A DNA stretch of 64,000 nt from Anaerolineae bacterium (GTDB lineage: Bacteria; Chloroflexota; Anaerolineae; DRVO01), in the NCBI GenBank assembly GCA_013178015.1, contig JABLXR010000012.1, positions 36,208 to 100,207 on the forward strand, given 5' to 3'. The first letter of the stretch is position 1, and each line of letters begins with the position of its first letter. Shown one piece after another: positions 52,317 through 60,728 of the stretch. The translations under genes were made by a program, and so were the position numbers. The notes below the pieces were generated by a model, which worked only from the letters and a program-made list of their open reading frames with translations, ran no database searches and was not told where the DNA came from.

Positions 52317-53357
52317 ATGACTCGCTTCACCGATGGCCTCAGGGTCACCCTCATCGCCACCTTCCGTAGTGAAGAGAGCAGCCTGCCCTCCCTTCTCCGC
52401 AGCTTGGAGTCCCAGACGCGGCTGCCGGATGAGGTGGTGTTTGTGGACGGTGGCTCCGAGGACGACACGGTACCGCTCCTCCGCCGCTGGGCCGCCCGGC
52501 AACCCTTCCTGGTTCGGGTGCTGGAAGCCCCGGGAGCCAATATCGCCCAGGGCCGCAACCTCGCTATCAGCGCCGCCACTCACGACCTCATCGCCGTCAC
52601 CGACGCCGGAGTCGAGTTGGAGCCCTCATGGCTCGCTTGCCTGGTCGCCCCCTTCGCCAGGGAGCATCCGCCGGACGTGGCAGCGGGCACCTTTCGTGGC
52701 CGGGCCGACACTGTCTTCCAGGCAGCCATGAGCGCTACCGTGCTGCCTCTGCCCGAAGAGCTGGACGAGCGCCGCTTCCTGCCTTCCAGCCGTTCCGTCG
52801 CCTTCACCCGGGAGGCCTGGCGGACCGTGGGGGGCTACCCCGAATGGGCGACCTACTGCGAGGACCTGCTGTTCGACATGGCCCTCCTGGCAGCAGGGAA
52901 ACGCATGGCTCTGGCCCACGATGCCCTGGTCCACTTTGCTCCCCGGGGAACGCTGAGGTCGTACTGGCGCCAGTACCGTAACTACGCCATGGGAGACGGC
53001 CAGACCGGCATCCTCTGGAAACGACACCTGATCCGCTACGCCACCTACCTGGGGTTAGTGCCGGCCCTGGCGTGGCTGAGCCTGCGCCACCCTCTATGGC
53101 TGCTGGGCTACGTTGCTGGCGCTCTCCTCTACCTGCGGCGCCCGCTATGGCGACTGCCGCGGCTCACCCCCGGGTGGCCCTGGCACCGGCGCGGCCGCGC
53201 TGCCCTTTGGATCCCCGTGCTGCGCCTCTGGGGCGACCTGGCCAAGATGGTAGGCTACCCGCTGGGCTGGCGTCACGGCTGGGCCCACCGGAGTGTGAGC
53301 GCCCGCTATCGTCGCGGGGCCATGTCGACGCCAACACCTCACACCGTGAAGGAGTGA
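52317..53357 (+). CDS. Glycosyltransferase family 2 protein
   Basis: 346 aa. The GT-A fold opens with RVTLIATFRSEESSLPSLLRSL and has FVDGGSEDDT (about 41-50). IAVTDAGVELEPSWL serves as the metal-binding region. At least one hydrophobic segment lies in the C-terminal third (about 240-270), so the enzyme is probably membrane-associated. It would add a sugar from a nucleotide donor to a lipid or wall glycan. The ATG at 52317 is 17 bases after the dGTPase stop, in the same run. Confidence 0.9.
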   Translation: MTRFTDGLRVTLIATFRSEESSLPSLLRSLESQTRLPDEVVFVDGGSEDDTVPLLRRWAARQPFLVRVLEAPGANIAQGRNLAISAATHDLIAVTDAGVELEPSWLACLVAPFAREHPPDVAAGTFRGRADTVFQAAMSATVLPLPEELDERRFLPSSRSVAFTREAWRTVGGYPEWATYCEDLLFDMALLAAGKRMALAHDALVHFAPRGTLRSYWRQYRNYAMGDGQTGILWKRHLIRYATYLGLVPALAWLSLRHPLWLLGYVAGALLYLRRPLWRLPRLTPGWPWHRRGRAALWIPVLRLWGDLAKMVGYPLGWRHGWAHRSVSARYRRGAMSTPTPHTVKE

Positions 53358-53361
53358 CGCT

Positions 53362-54414
53362 TTGCGAGGACAACATACTTGGAGCGAGATCCAGAGCCAG
53401 CCCGAAGTATGGGAGGCAGCCCTTGAGCGGGCCTCCGAGGCCGGGCGACACGCAGCTCAGCGCTGGCCCTTGGTGGACTTCTCCGAAGCCCTGTTCGTCG
53501 GCTGCGGCTCCACCCACTACCTCTCCCTCTCCGCCGCCGCCTTGTGCCACCGACTGACCGGCCTCAGGTCGCGGGGGCTGCCCTCCTCCGAGGTCTTCCT
53601 CTTCCCCGAGTACTCGCTCCCGGCGCCCGGGGCCAGTCCGCTTCTAGTGGCTGTCTCCCGCTCCGGGGAGACCACGGAGACGCTCCTGGCCCTGCGTGCC
53701 TTCCGGGAGCGCTTCCCCGGGCCGGCTCTGACGGTGGGCAACTACCCGGAGAGCGCCCTGGTGCGCCAGTGCGATGCGGCTCTCGTGGTCCCTGAGGGCC
53801 GCGAGGAGAGCGTGGCCCAGACCCGCTCCTTCACCAGCATGCTCCTCAGCCTACAGGTGTACCTGGGCCTGGCAGCCGGCAATGGTACTTATGTCGAGTC
53901 CCTTCGGGCTTTGCCGGGTGCGGCCCGGACGGTGCTCGAGAGGGACAGCGAGCCTCTGCAGCAGCTGGGAGGGGATGGGCGCTTCGAGACCATCATCTTC
54001 CTGGGCTCGGGACCGTTCTACGGCATCGCCTGCGAGGGCATGCTCAAGATGAAGGAGATGTCCCTCTCGCACTCCGAAGCCTATCACTTCCTGGAGTTTC
54101 GCCACGGCCCCAAGTCCATCGTTACCCAGCGCACCTTGATCGCTGCCCTCCTCTCCGACGGCGCCCGCGAGCAGGAGTTGCGGGTGCTGCAGGAGATGCG
54201 CCAACTGGGCGCCACGGTCCTGCTGGTGGCCGACGAGGTCCCTGACGCGACCGATGCCTACGACGTCGTCGCCTACTTGGGTTCGGGCCTCCCGGAGGCC
54301 GCCCGGCTCCCCCTCTGCCTGCTGCCCCTGCAGCTGCTCGCCTACGGTCGCGCCCTGGCCAAGGGCCTGGATCCCGACCGCCCCGCCCATCTCGACTCCG
54401 TAGTGGTCCTCTGA
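53362..54414 (+). CDS. SIS-domain sugar isomerase (GlmS C-terminal-like)
   Basis: 350 aa from TTG 53362 (AAGGAG at 7 bases). Two SIS domains: the first has GCGSTHYLSL and SRSGETTETL (about 49-58 and 94-103), the second the FRHGPKSIV loop (about 246-254). The glutaminase domain of GlmS is absent, so it cannot use glutamine. Such proteins are AgaS- or FrlB-like deaminases/isomerases of phosphorylated amino sugars. Context with an amidohydrolase and YjbQ immediately downstream suggests amino-sugar breakdown. Confidence 0.88.
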   Translation: MRGQHTWSEIQSQPEVWEAALERASEAGRHAAQRWPLVDFSEALFVGCGSTHYLSLSAAALCHRLTGLRSRGLPSSEVFLFPEYSLPAPGASPLLVAVSRSGETTETLLALRAFRERFPGPALTVGNYPESALVRQCDAALVVPEGREESVAQTRSFTSMLLSLQVYLGLAAGNGTYVESLRALPGAARTVLERDSEPLQQLGGDGRFETIIFLGSGPFYGIACEGMLKMKEMSLSHSEAYHFLEFRHGPKSIVTQRTLIAALLSDGAREQELRVLQEMRQLGATVLLVADEVPDATDAYDVVAYLGSGLPEAARLPLCLLPLQLLAYGRALAKGLDPDRPAHLDSVVVL

Positions 54415-54425
54415 GGGAGAACCAG

Positions 54426-55280
54426 TTGATAGACTTCCACACCCATCCGCTGCTGGTCCAGGAGCTGGTCGGCGACGACCCTGACCTCCTCCACGCCCAG
54501 AAGAACGTGTTCGACATCCAGAACCGGCTCCAGCCGCTGGAGACCTTCCATCTAGAGCTGGACGTATCGGGGTTGGCTCGGGCCGTGATCGTTCCGGTGG
54601 ATGCCCGCACCGCCAAGGGCTCCCAGCTCTTCACCAACGAGCAAATCGCGCGGCTCTGTGCCATGAGCGGCCGGTTCATCGGCTTTGCCAGCGTGGACCC
54701 TCACCGAGGCGACGCCGCCGAGCAGCTGGAGCGCGACGTGGGCCGCCTGGGCCTGCGGGGGCTGAAGCTCTCGCCCAGCTTGCAGGAGTTCCGCGCCAAC
54801 GATCGGCGGCTGGCCTATCCCGTCTATGAGGCGGCACAAGCCCTTGGCATACCGCTCCTCATACACGCCGGCATGACCTGGGCGCCGCGGTCGCGAGCCA
54901 CCCACCCCATGGAGCTGGAGGACGTGGCCTTCGACTTCCCCCAGCTGAACCTGGTGGTCGCCCACTTCGGCTGGCCCTGGGTGCAGGAAACGGCCATGCT
55001 GGCGCTCAAGTACGACAACGTGTTCGCCGACACGTCTTGCCTGTACTTCGACGCCCCTTGGGAGTTCCTGCGGCACGTCTTCACCGAGCGCCTGCCGCTC
55101 ACCCTCCTCGAGCGGAGCCTGCGCCACAAGGTGGTCTTCGGCTCCGACTACCCCCGAGTGGAGATCAAGAACATGGTGCGCGCCCTGTCGCAGCTGGGTC
55201 TGTCCGACCAGGCCCTGGAGATGATCCTGAGCAAGAACGCCCAGCATCTGCTGGGCGAGGCGGAGGCGAGCTACAAGTGA
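54426..55280 (+). CDS. Amidohydrolase family protein
   Basis: 284 aa from TTG 54426 (GGGAGA at about 5 bases). Metal-dependent hydrolase of the amidohydrolase_2 group: IDFHTHP (His5 and His7 region), LLIHAGMTW, VVAHFGWPW and the acidic FGSDYPR near residue 239 give the active site. Relatives are decarboxylases or hydrolases of small rings. It overlaps yjbQ with GTGA and follows the SIS gene by 11 bases. Confidence 0.87.
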   Translation: MIDFHTHPLLVQELVGDDPDLLHAQKNVFDIQNRLQPLETFHLELDVSGLARAVIVPVDARTAKGSQLFTNEQIARLCAMSGRFIGFASVDPHRGDAAEQLERDVGRLGLRGLKLSPSLQEFRANDRRLAYPVYEAAQALGIPLLIHAGMTWAPRSRATHPMELEDVAFDFPQLNLVVAHFGWPWVQETAMLALKYDNVFADTSCLYFDAPWEFLRHVFTERLPLTLLERSLRHKVVFGSDYPRVEIKNMVRALSQLGLSDQALEMILSKNAQHLLGEAEASYK

Positions 55281-55708
55281 TCATCAGGACCGTGACCCTG
55301 ACCGTACAGAGCCGCAGGGAGCAGGAGCTGATAGACGTCACTCCTGAGGTCCAGCGCGTGATAGAGGAATCCGGCGTGCAAGAGGGCCTGGTCAACGTTC
55401 TCACCATGCACACATCCTCCGGCATCGTGGTGACCGAGGGGCTCCCCTGCCTAGAGGAGGACGTGGTGAACCACCTCAGTCGCTTGTGTCCCTCCGAGGG
55501 CAACTACCTGCATCGGCGCTACCTGGACATCGACGGCCGCATCGGCTTCAACGCCGACGCCCACCTTAAGAGCGTCTTGGGCGGCATCAGCGCCACCTTC
55601 CCCATCACTGGCGGGAAGATACTCAAGGGTGGCCGCCAGACGATCTACTTTGCCGAGTACGACGGTCCTCTCAGCCGGGAGTACGTAGTGCAGGTGCTGG
55701 GGGAGTAG
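55277..55708 (+). CDS. YjbQ family protein (UPF0047)
   Basis: 143 aa from GTG 55277, overlapping the amidohydrolase stop (GTGA). It has the family's HTSSGIVVTE (about 37-46) and the NADAHLKSVLGGISATFPITGGKI stretch (cited in part, about 94-110). YjbQ-type proteins form trimers; a thiamine-phosphate synthase activity was reported for one member, but the natural role is unsettled. It is the last gene of the run. No hairpin was found in the 40 bases before the convergent surface gene. Confidence 0.9.
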   Translation: MIIRTVTLTVQSRREQELIDVTPEVQRVIEESGVQEGLVNVLTMHTSSGIVVTEGLPCLEEDVVNHLSRLCPSEGNYLHRRYLDIDGRIGFNADAHLKSVLGGISATFPITGGKILKGGRQTIYFAEYDGPLSREYVVQVLGE

Positions 55709-55748
55709 GGCAATAGCACCGTCTGGACTTCCCTCAGAGATAGCCTCT

Positions 55749-58700
55749 TCACCAGGGACTTGACGACACGAGGCTCAGACTCGCTGAGGACGGGTGTATA
55801 TCGAAGACGAACACCATATGGCTGGTGAAGCCGGGCTGGATGCGGTCGTAGGTGCCTTCCAGGTTGTACGTGTACTCAGCCGCCAGCTGTACCATTACGT
55901 CCGCCATGTCAAACAGACGGCCCTGGGAATCAGCAATCCTGAACGATGTCAGCCCGCCAACGTCATCGGACTCGGTGCCCCGGTTGGTGACCTCCATGAA
56001 CACCAGAACGTAGACGCCACCCGCGTGATAGACTCGCCCCCAGTAGTCCACAAGCTCGGAAGCCTGTGCGCACCCAGTCAGCCGGGCCTCCATAGGCATA
56101 CTCCGCAGGGCCCCTTTGAACCGCACGACCTGCGAAGAGGGTAACAACGAGCATGACGTAGGCGGGATGGAAGGATCTGGGTTGAGAGGAGGGCCACCCT
56201 CGCTATTCTTCATGGCAAGCGGCAGATAGACCTGTGGAGGGCCGCCCTCGTAATGGAGGCTTACAGAGTACAGAATCGGAGTGTGCGGAACGTTGTACGC
56301 AACGGGGGAATCGCGCTCGTCCTCATTGACGCAGTACTTGGCCGGGTCGAGTGGGGTACGTGTCCACATGTTCACTCGGAACTGCACATACCGTCCTTGT
56401 GGGCGCAGGTTCCCCTCAGCGTCCACTATAGGCTGACCCGACGTGCTATACCCCTGGATAGGCACACCGACGCTCTCGTACGGCCGGACCGATGGTTGCC
56501 ACTGTGAGGCCACCAGGCTATCTGGATCAGAGCTGAGCCGAGTCTGGAGGGTTACAAACGTGCCCACCGGGGTCTCTGCGTTCCATTCGATCCGATCCCA
56601 GCGCACGTCGGTTGCAGCCAAGTCGAAGACCGGGGATATGTAGGAGCCTGACCCGTAATGGCAGACCAACCCATCGTACGACGGGTACAGGCGATCGTAA
56701 CCCCCGGAGTAGGTCAGATTGGAGCGAGCGAGGAAGACGTCTCGATCGTACACCAGATCGCGGTTATCGTCCCAGACGACGTAGACGTAGCCTTCTTTGC
56801 TTTGGCACAGCTGGCGCCTTTCACTAAAGGGGTCAGAGCCTTCGATGCTCCGTTGGATGTCCGCTGCCACCGCAGGTCTCATCTGCTGGGCCGCCGGTGG
56901 GTCCTGGCTCGCGTCAGCGAAGCCGGGCCCCTGGGCTTCGCTAACGTGAACACCGCTGTTCACCTGGAAGTCCCCAACCAGGCTGACCTCTTCCTGGCAC
57001 CCAGTGAGGTCGCCCCGGACGGTCATGTACACATCAACGTTGCTCTGCCCGTGGTTGCGCCCGTCCGCCCACACGATGAACACATCTATGGCCTTCCCGC
57101 CCACGGAGCCCGGGGCATCGTAGTTGCGCACCGTGAGGTCGGGGTGGCCTTGCCACGCAGAGCCAGCCACCAGGTAATCCGAGTCCCTGTTCAACTTCTC
57201 ATTGGCGCCAGCATCCACCCGCCACAGAGCCGGGTTTGCCGGGTCGCGGAAGATGTCCACCCGAGCGAGATAGATATCAGGGTTGTTGTCCATTGCATGG
57301 TTCTGGCTGTTACGGAAGTCCTGCCAGGTGAAATACACTGCAACTGAAGCTAACTCATACGTCACCTCTGACGGGGAGCAGCGGCCTGACTTGTCCTCCA
57401 GCGTCACTGTGGTGGAGCTCTGCCCCAGTCCGATCGCTGGCTCGGCCTGCGCGATGCCGTTGTGCGCCAGTGGGTCGCTACCCTTGTCGTCGTTCAGGAT
57501 GCGATCCACTGCAAAGGTGCGGCCTCCATCCACCGAGAACGTCCAATAGATGTCGCTGTCAACGCCGTCGTCTGCCAAGCCGTTCTCCGCTCGAAGGTCT
57601 TCCCAGGCTACAACAACGGGCTCGAGCTCGATAACCTCAAACTGCGGATTGGGCCTGCCATCAGCCTGGCATTCCGCAGCGAAGCCTAGGAACGTGGGAA
57701 GATACACGCGGCCCGCAGTCACTCTGGGGGATTGCTGATAGGTCAGACCCGGGGCGTCCCCAACCCTCCTAGGCGGTTCCCACCGGCCGCCATCCTCACC
57801 GCCCTCGTCCGTGTCGGTGAAGAAGAAGGAACGCATCCAAATGCGACTGCCTCCGTCGCTGTAGTCTTCGCGCCATGTAACGTACCAGTTCGTCGGCACC
57901 GTCCCGGCACCCCACCGTACCCGGGCGTCCGTTGCTGCTGCCACATCGGGCGTCAGGCAGTTCGCGCTGGGTGCAGCAGCTATTGGGAAGTTAGACCCCA
58001 CGGGAGACAACTGCAGGGTACTCCCCATGAGCACGTAAGCGTACCACTGTCCCCATACCTCATACTTGCCATTTCGATTGTCCTGCCAGACGACCAGGAC
58101 ACGCGTTTGCCCCACCTCGTCGGTGCCAATCGCCAGAGCGGGATGCCGTTGGTCGTAGTCGGTGCTCTCGGGGTCGTTGACCTGGCCGCTTCCCATGCTC
58201 TCCTCCCCGAGGTATGGCCTCCGCCAGCTTCTGCCCTGGTTGTCGGACCAAGTGAGGTAGATGTCCCAGCTTGTCAGCGCGCTGTTCCTTCGGTCCTCCC
58301 ACACCGCAACAACCAGGCCTTCAACCGCAGCTATCCTCGCAGATTGCTGCGGCCTACCGCTACTGTCATCGCTGAGCTTCCTGTCAAGCGGCACAAGGTT
58401 GTACCGCATCGGATCCAGAGTGCCCTGGCTGTAAACCGGGTTCCCCTCGAAGTAGCCCAGAGACAGCGCCGTATCTCCGAAGCTCAACGACAGGCTTCCG
58501 ACGCTCCTGTCACTGCTACCTATCGGGGCAGGCGTGGCCACCGGGGTGGCGCGAGCCGACAGCACCGGCACAATCGCCAGACTCGACGCCGGCCCGCGCA
58601 CGAAGTCGGCGTTGTCCTTGGCCACGATCACGTTCGGCCGGCGCACCTCTACCGCCCGCGGGCCGTACGCGTTGTCGCTTTCGGCGGCGGCTCCCCCCTC

Positions 58701-59225
58701 ATCAACGTTGCCAATGGGCAGGTCCAGCTCCGCAATGTCCACTACGGCATACAGGTCGTGCATCCCAGACTCGGCGAACGAGAGCTCGAACTTGACCACG
58801 TAGCTCTGCCCGGGCGCCAGCCAATTCGATTGCACCCCCTCGCTGGCAGTGGGCGGGTAGCCGGGCATGCTCAGCAGATCCTCTGCCCTGGCAACCGGCG
58901 GGTCCACGAACAGGTCCACCCAGAAGTTGGCCGGGTTTCCCCTGCCGTCCGTCGGATGTCCGGTACCGGTGTTGGACACCGTAACCCGTATCTCCGCCAT
59001 CCGCCCCACCAGAGGAGCGGCCGGCAAGACCTCGACGGCCTCGATCACCAGGTTGGCATAGCTGCTGCCCGCCGCGGCCAGCGCTCCGTCACCCTCAGAA
59101 CCCGGCACTGTGGTGGGCATAGGGCGGGTGGGAGGAGTCTGTGCCAGCACCGGGCCTGCCACCAAGGCGAGGATAGCCAGAAGACCGACCGGCAGTGCGA
59201 GAATCAGCCTGATGCGCGTCAACAT
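55749..59225 (-). CDS. Giant secreted beta-propeller-like surface protein
   Basis: 1158 aa from ATG 59225 (AGGAG upstream but distant; GTG 59237 is an alternative). Signal peptide about 1-28 ending VLA-QTPP. A CARDB-like domain follows (about 45-170, TVSNTGTGHP). The main body holds repeated blades, each with W-E/Q/A/D-D-x-R-N/D: WEDRRN, WQDNRNGK, WEDLRAENG, WQDFRNSQ, WADGRN and WDDNRD, typical of sialidase/BNR-like propellers. No sialidase active-site arginine triad is evident. The C-terminal ~130 residues (SQVVRFKGALRSM to FDIHPSS) look like a DUF4352-type module. Third gene of a surface operon. Probably a glycan-binding adhesin. Confidence 0.75.
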   Translation of the reverse strand: MLTRIRLILALPVGLLAILALVAGPVLAQTPPTRPMPTTVPGSEGDGALAAAGSSYANLVIEAVEVLPAAPLVGRMAEIRVTVSNTGTGHPTDGRGNPANFWVDLFVDPPVARAEDLLSMPGYPPTASEGVQSNWLAPGQSYVVKFELSFAESGMHDLYAVVDIAELDLPIGNVDEGGAAAESDNAYGPRAVEVRRPNVIVAKDNADFVRGPASSLAIVPVLSARATPVATPAPIGSSDRSVGSLSLSFGDTALSLGYFEGNPVYSQGTLDPMRYNLVPLDRKLSDDSSGRPQQSARIAAVEGLVVAVWEDRRNSALTSWDIYLTWSDNQGRSWRRPYLGEESMGSGQVNDPESTDYDQRHPALAIGTDEVGQTRVLVVWQDNRNGKYEVWGQWYAYVLMGSTLQLSPVGSNFPIAAAPSANCLTPDVAAATDARVRWGAGTVPTNWYVTWREDYSDGGSRIWMRSFFFTDTDEGGEDGGRWEPPRRVGDAPGLTYQQSPRVTAGRVYLPTFLGFAAECQADGRPNPQFEVIELEPVVVAWEDLRAENGLADDGVDSDIYWTFSVDGGRTFAVDRILNDDKGSDPLAHNGIAQAEPAIGLGQSSTTVTLEDKSGRCSPSEVTYELASVAVYFTWQDFRNSQNHAMDNNPDIYLARVDIFRDPANPALWRVDAGANEKLNRDSDYLVAGSAWQGHPDLTVRNYDAPGSVGGKAIDVFIVWADGRNHGQSNVDVYMTVRGDLTGCQEEVSLVGDFQVNSGVHVSEAQGPGFADASQDPPAAQQMRPAVAADIQRSIEGSDPFSERRQLCQSKEGYVYVVWDDNRDLVYDRDVFLARSNLTYSGGYDRLYPSYDGLVCHYGSGSYISPVFDLAATDVRWDRIEWNAETPVGTFVTLQTRLSSDPDSLVASQWQPSVRPYESVGVPIQGYSTSGQPIVDAEGNLRPQGRYVQFRVNMWTRTPLDPAKYCVNEDERDSPVAYNVPHTPILYSVSLHYEGGPPQVYLPLAMKNSEGGPPLNPDPSIPPTSCSLLPSSQVVRFKGALRSMPMEARLTGCAQASELVDYWGRVYHAGGVYVLVFMEVTNRGTESDDVGGLTSFRIADSQGRLFDMADVMVQLAAEYTYNLEGTYDRIQPGFTSHMVFVFDIHPSSASLSLVSSSPW

Positions 59226-59242
59226 GGTATGCAGCACTGCTC

Positions 59243-59767
59243 CTAGAATGTCTTGTCTTGGTGGGCGTCGCCTCGGATTCGTATGCGGAAAGCTGCCAGC
59301 CCGCCGCCCACGACAACGACCAGCAGACCGCCTGCACGGGCCCACCCTCCGGTCTCAACACTGGCGCCATTGTGGCCCACCACCGGAAGAATCTCCGGCG
59401 TACCCGACACGCTCCCCGGGTTGCCTGGCGTCGGCTGAGGCGGCGGGTACTTCCAGCGGTCCACAGTGGAGATGGGAGTCACCGGGCGCAGCGTCGGTGT
59501 GCCGGTCTGGGTGGGCGTGGACGTGAAGGTGGGGGTGACGGTCGGCGTTAGAGTGGGAGTGCCGGTCTCGGTTGGCGTGGGAGTGATGGTGGGTGTGAGC
59601 GTCTCGGTCGGAGTAGCGGTCCAGGCAGGGGCGAGAGTGGGCGTGGGCCGGGCCGTGGGCTCCTGGGCGCCAGCATTCCCTGGAAAGTAGACCAGGGTCG
59701 CGACCGCGAGCGCGCAAACCACTCCTGCCAGTGCCAGTCTGGTACCGATACTGGTGCGCCCCATCAT
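59243..59767 (-). CDS. Thr-Pro-rich wall-spanning protein with C-terminal membrane segment
   Basis: 174 aa. A signal peptide (about 1-35, RLALAGVVCALAVATLVYFPG) precedes a Thr-Pro linker (about 36-100, TPTETLTPTITPTP) and a short hydrophobic C-terminal helix (GGLLVVVVGGGLAAF) with a basic tail. ILPVVGHNG just before the helix is distantly like a sortase signal but lacks the LPxTG threonine. It starts within 4 bases of overlap with the upstream gene. It may hold partner surface proteins off the membrane. Confidence 0.75.
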   Translation of the reverse strand: MMGRTSIGTRLALAGVVCALAVATLVYFPGNAGAQEPTARPTPTLAPAWTATPTETLTPTITPTPTETGTPTLTPTVTPTFTSTPTQTGTPTLRPVTPISTVDRWKYPPPQPTPGNPGSVSGTPEILPVVGHNGASVETGGWARAGGLLVVVVGGGLAAFRIRIRGDAHQDKTF

Positions 59768-60522
59768 TCGGTCCTTCTCCAGTCAATGCGATACTTCTGA
59801 AGGCCGTTCTGGCAACCGCGGCTGGTCTCGAAGATGATCACCTCAGACTGGGCCACGCCCCCTTCCAGCACTTCCATGAACCAGCGAGCCTCCACCGGCT
59901 CTCCGCTCACCTGGATCTCGTAATTGCCGTCCAGGTCCGTGGGCGCCGAGATGAACTCGAGACCCTGCTCCGTCCACAGGCGCAGCTGGACCCCCTCGCG
60001 GGGAAGGTCAGTGACCGTCCATACCACGCCGTACACGCCGGTGTAGGCGCAGTCTGGCCCTGCCCTCATTTCGGACATCAAGTAGAGGGGAGGCTTGGGC
60101 GTGGCTGTGGGCCCCGGAGTGTTCGTCGGCGGAGGTATGGGAGTGGCGGTGGGCGTGTCCGTAGGGGTGGGCGTCACGGTGAACGTGGCCGTGGGCGTGT
60201 ACGTGGGCGTGGGCGACGGCGTGGCCGTCGGAGTCGAGGTGGACGTGGGAGTGACGGTGGGCGTCCAGGTGGGAGGCAGTGTAGGAGTGGGCAGGTCCTG
60301 AGCTACAGCCACCTCCGGTGCCTTGGGCGGGAAGGGATTGAGCGGGTTCCGGGGTGAGAACAGAATCAGCCCGTAGTAGATCACCACCCCAACTGTGGCG
60401 CAGACAATCACCACGAGACCGATCGAGTAGATTCTGTCGTCGCCCCTCCTGAACACCTGCCCCCTCCGCCTGGCGGCAACTGCATCGTCTTCATTCGGCG
60501 CGCCCGGGGTCGGTCCATCCAA
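59764..60522 (-). CDS. Membrane-anchored Thr-Pro linker protein with C-terminal beta domain
   Basis: 252 aa, probably from TTG 60522. One transmembrane helix (about 33-55, YSIGLVVIVCATVGVVIYYGL) follows a cytoplasmic N-terminus with a basic patch (RRRGQVFRRG). A Thr-Pro linker spans about 75-145 (TPTLPPTWTPTVTPT). The C-terminal ~105 residues are a beta-rich domain with cysteines at GPDCAYTG and SRGCQNG. It is the first gene of the surface operon, with a 4-base overlap to the next. The function may be to present the C-terminal domain outside the wall. Confidence 0.72.
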   Translation of the reverse strand: MDGPTPGAPNEDDAVAARRRGQVFRRGDDRIYSIGLVVIVCATVGVVIYYGLILFSPRNPLNPFPPKAPEVAVAQDLPTPTLPPTWTPTVTPTSTSTPTATPSPTPTYTPTATFTVTPTPTDTPTATPIPPPTNTPGPTATPKPPLYLMSEMRAGPDCAYTGVYGVVWTVTDLPREGVQLRLWTEQGLEFISAPTDLDGNYEIQVSGEPVEARWFMEVLEGGVAQSEVIIFETSRGCQNGLQKYRIDWRRTE

Positions 60523-60728
60523 CGCGCAGGAGCATCCTCACAGCCGTGCTCCCCACCGCCCGGGCGGCGAAGACAGAGCGCCTGCGCCCACGTAGCCCTG
60601 CGCTAGTATGCTCGATGTCCCCAGCTTTATTCAGTAAACTGGGCGTGAATCGACCATAAAGCGCCCATAAATCCCCCCGGCGACCCAGCCGGCCCCGCGC
60701 CCAGCGAGGTCAGCAGACCCACAGATCC
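60523..60728. other. Intergenic region before the surface operon
   Basis: 206 bases between the mtaB stop and the first surface gene start on the same strand. The AT-richer centre (60620-60672) probably carries the operon promoter, but I find no hexamer pair good enough to place it. Confidence 0.3.

Noticed and set aside
57732..59246. Long plus-strand reading frame of 504 codons
   Set aside because: It lies wholly antisense to the surface protein gene; it has no motif, no ribosome site and odd His/Arg-rich composition expected of a shadow in GC-rich DNA.
59300..59420. Sortase LPxTG signal in the 174-residue protein
   Set aside because: The motif reads LPVVG, lacks the Thr, and no sortase gene is in the window.
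59470..60300. Tandem GTGGG-type repeats suggesting CRISPR or satellite DNA
   Set aside because: The repeats are the coding sequence of Thr-Pro linkers in two genes; periodicity follows codons and there are no spacers.
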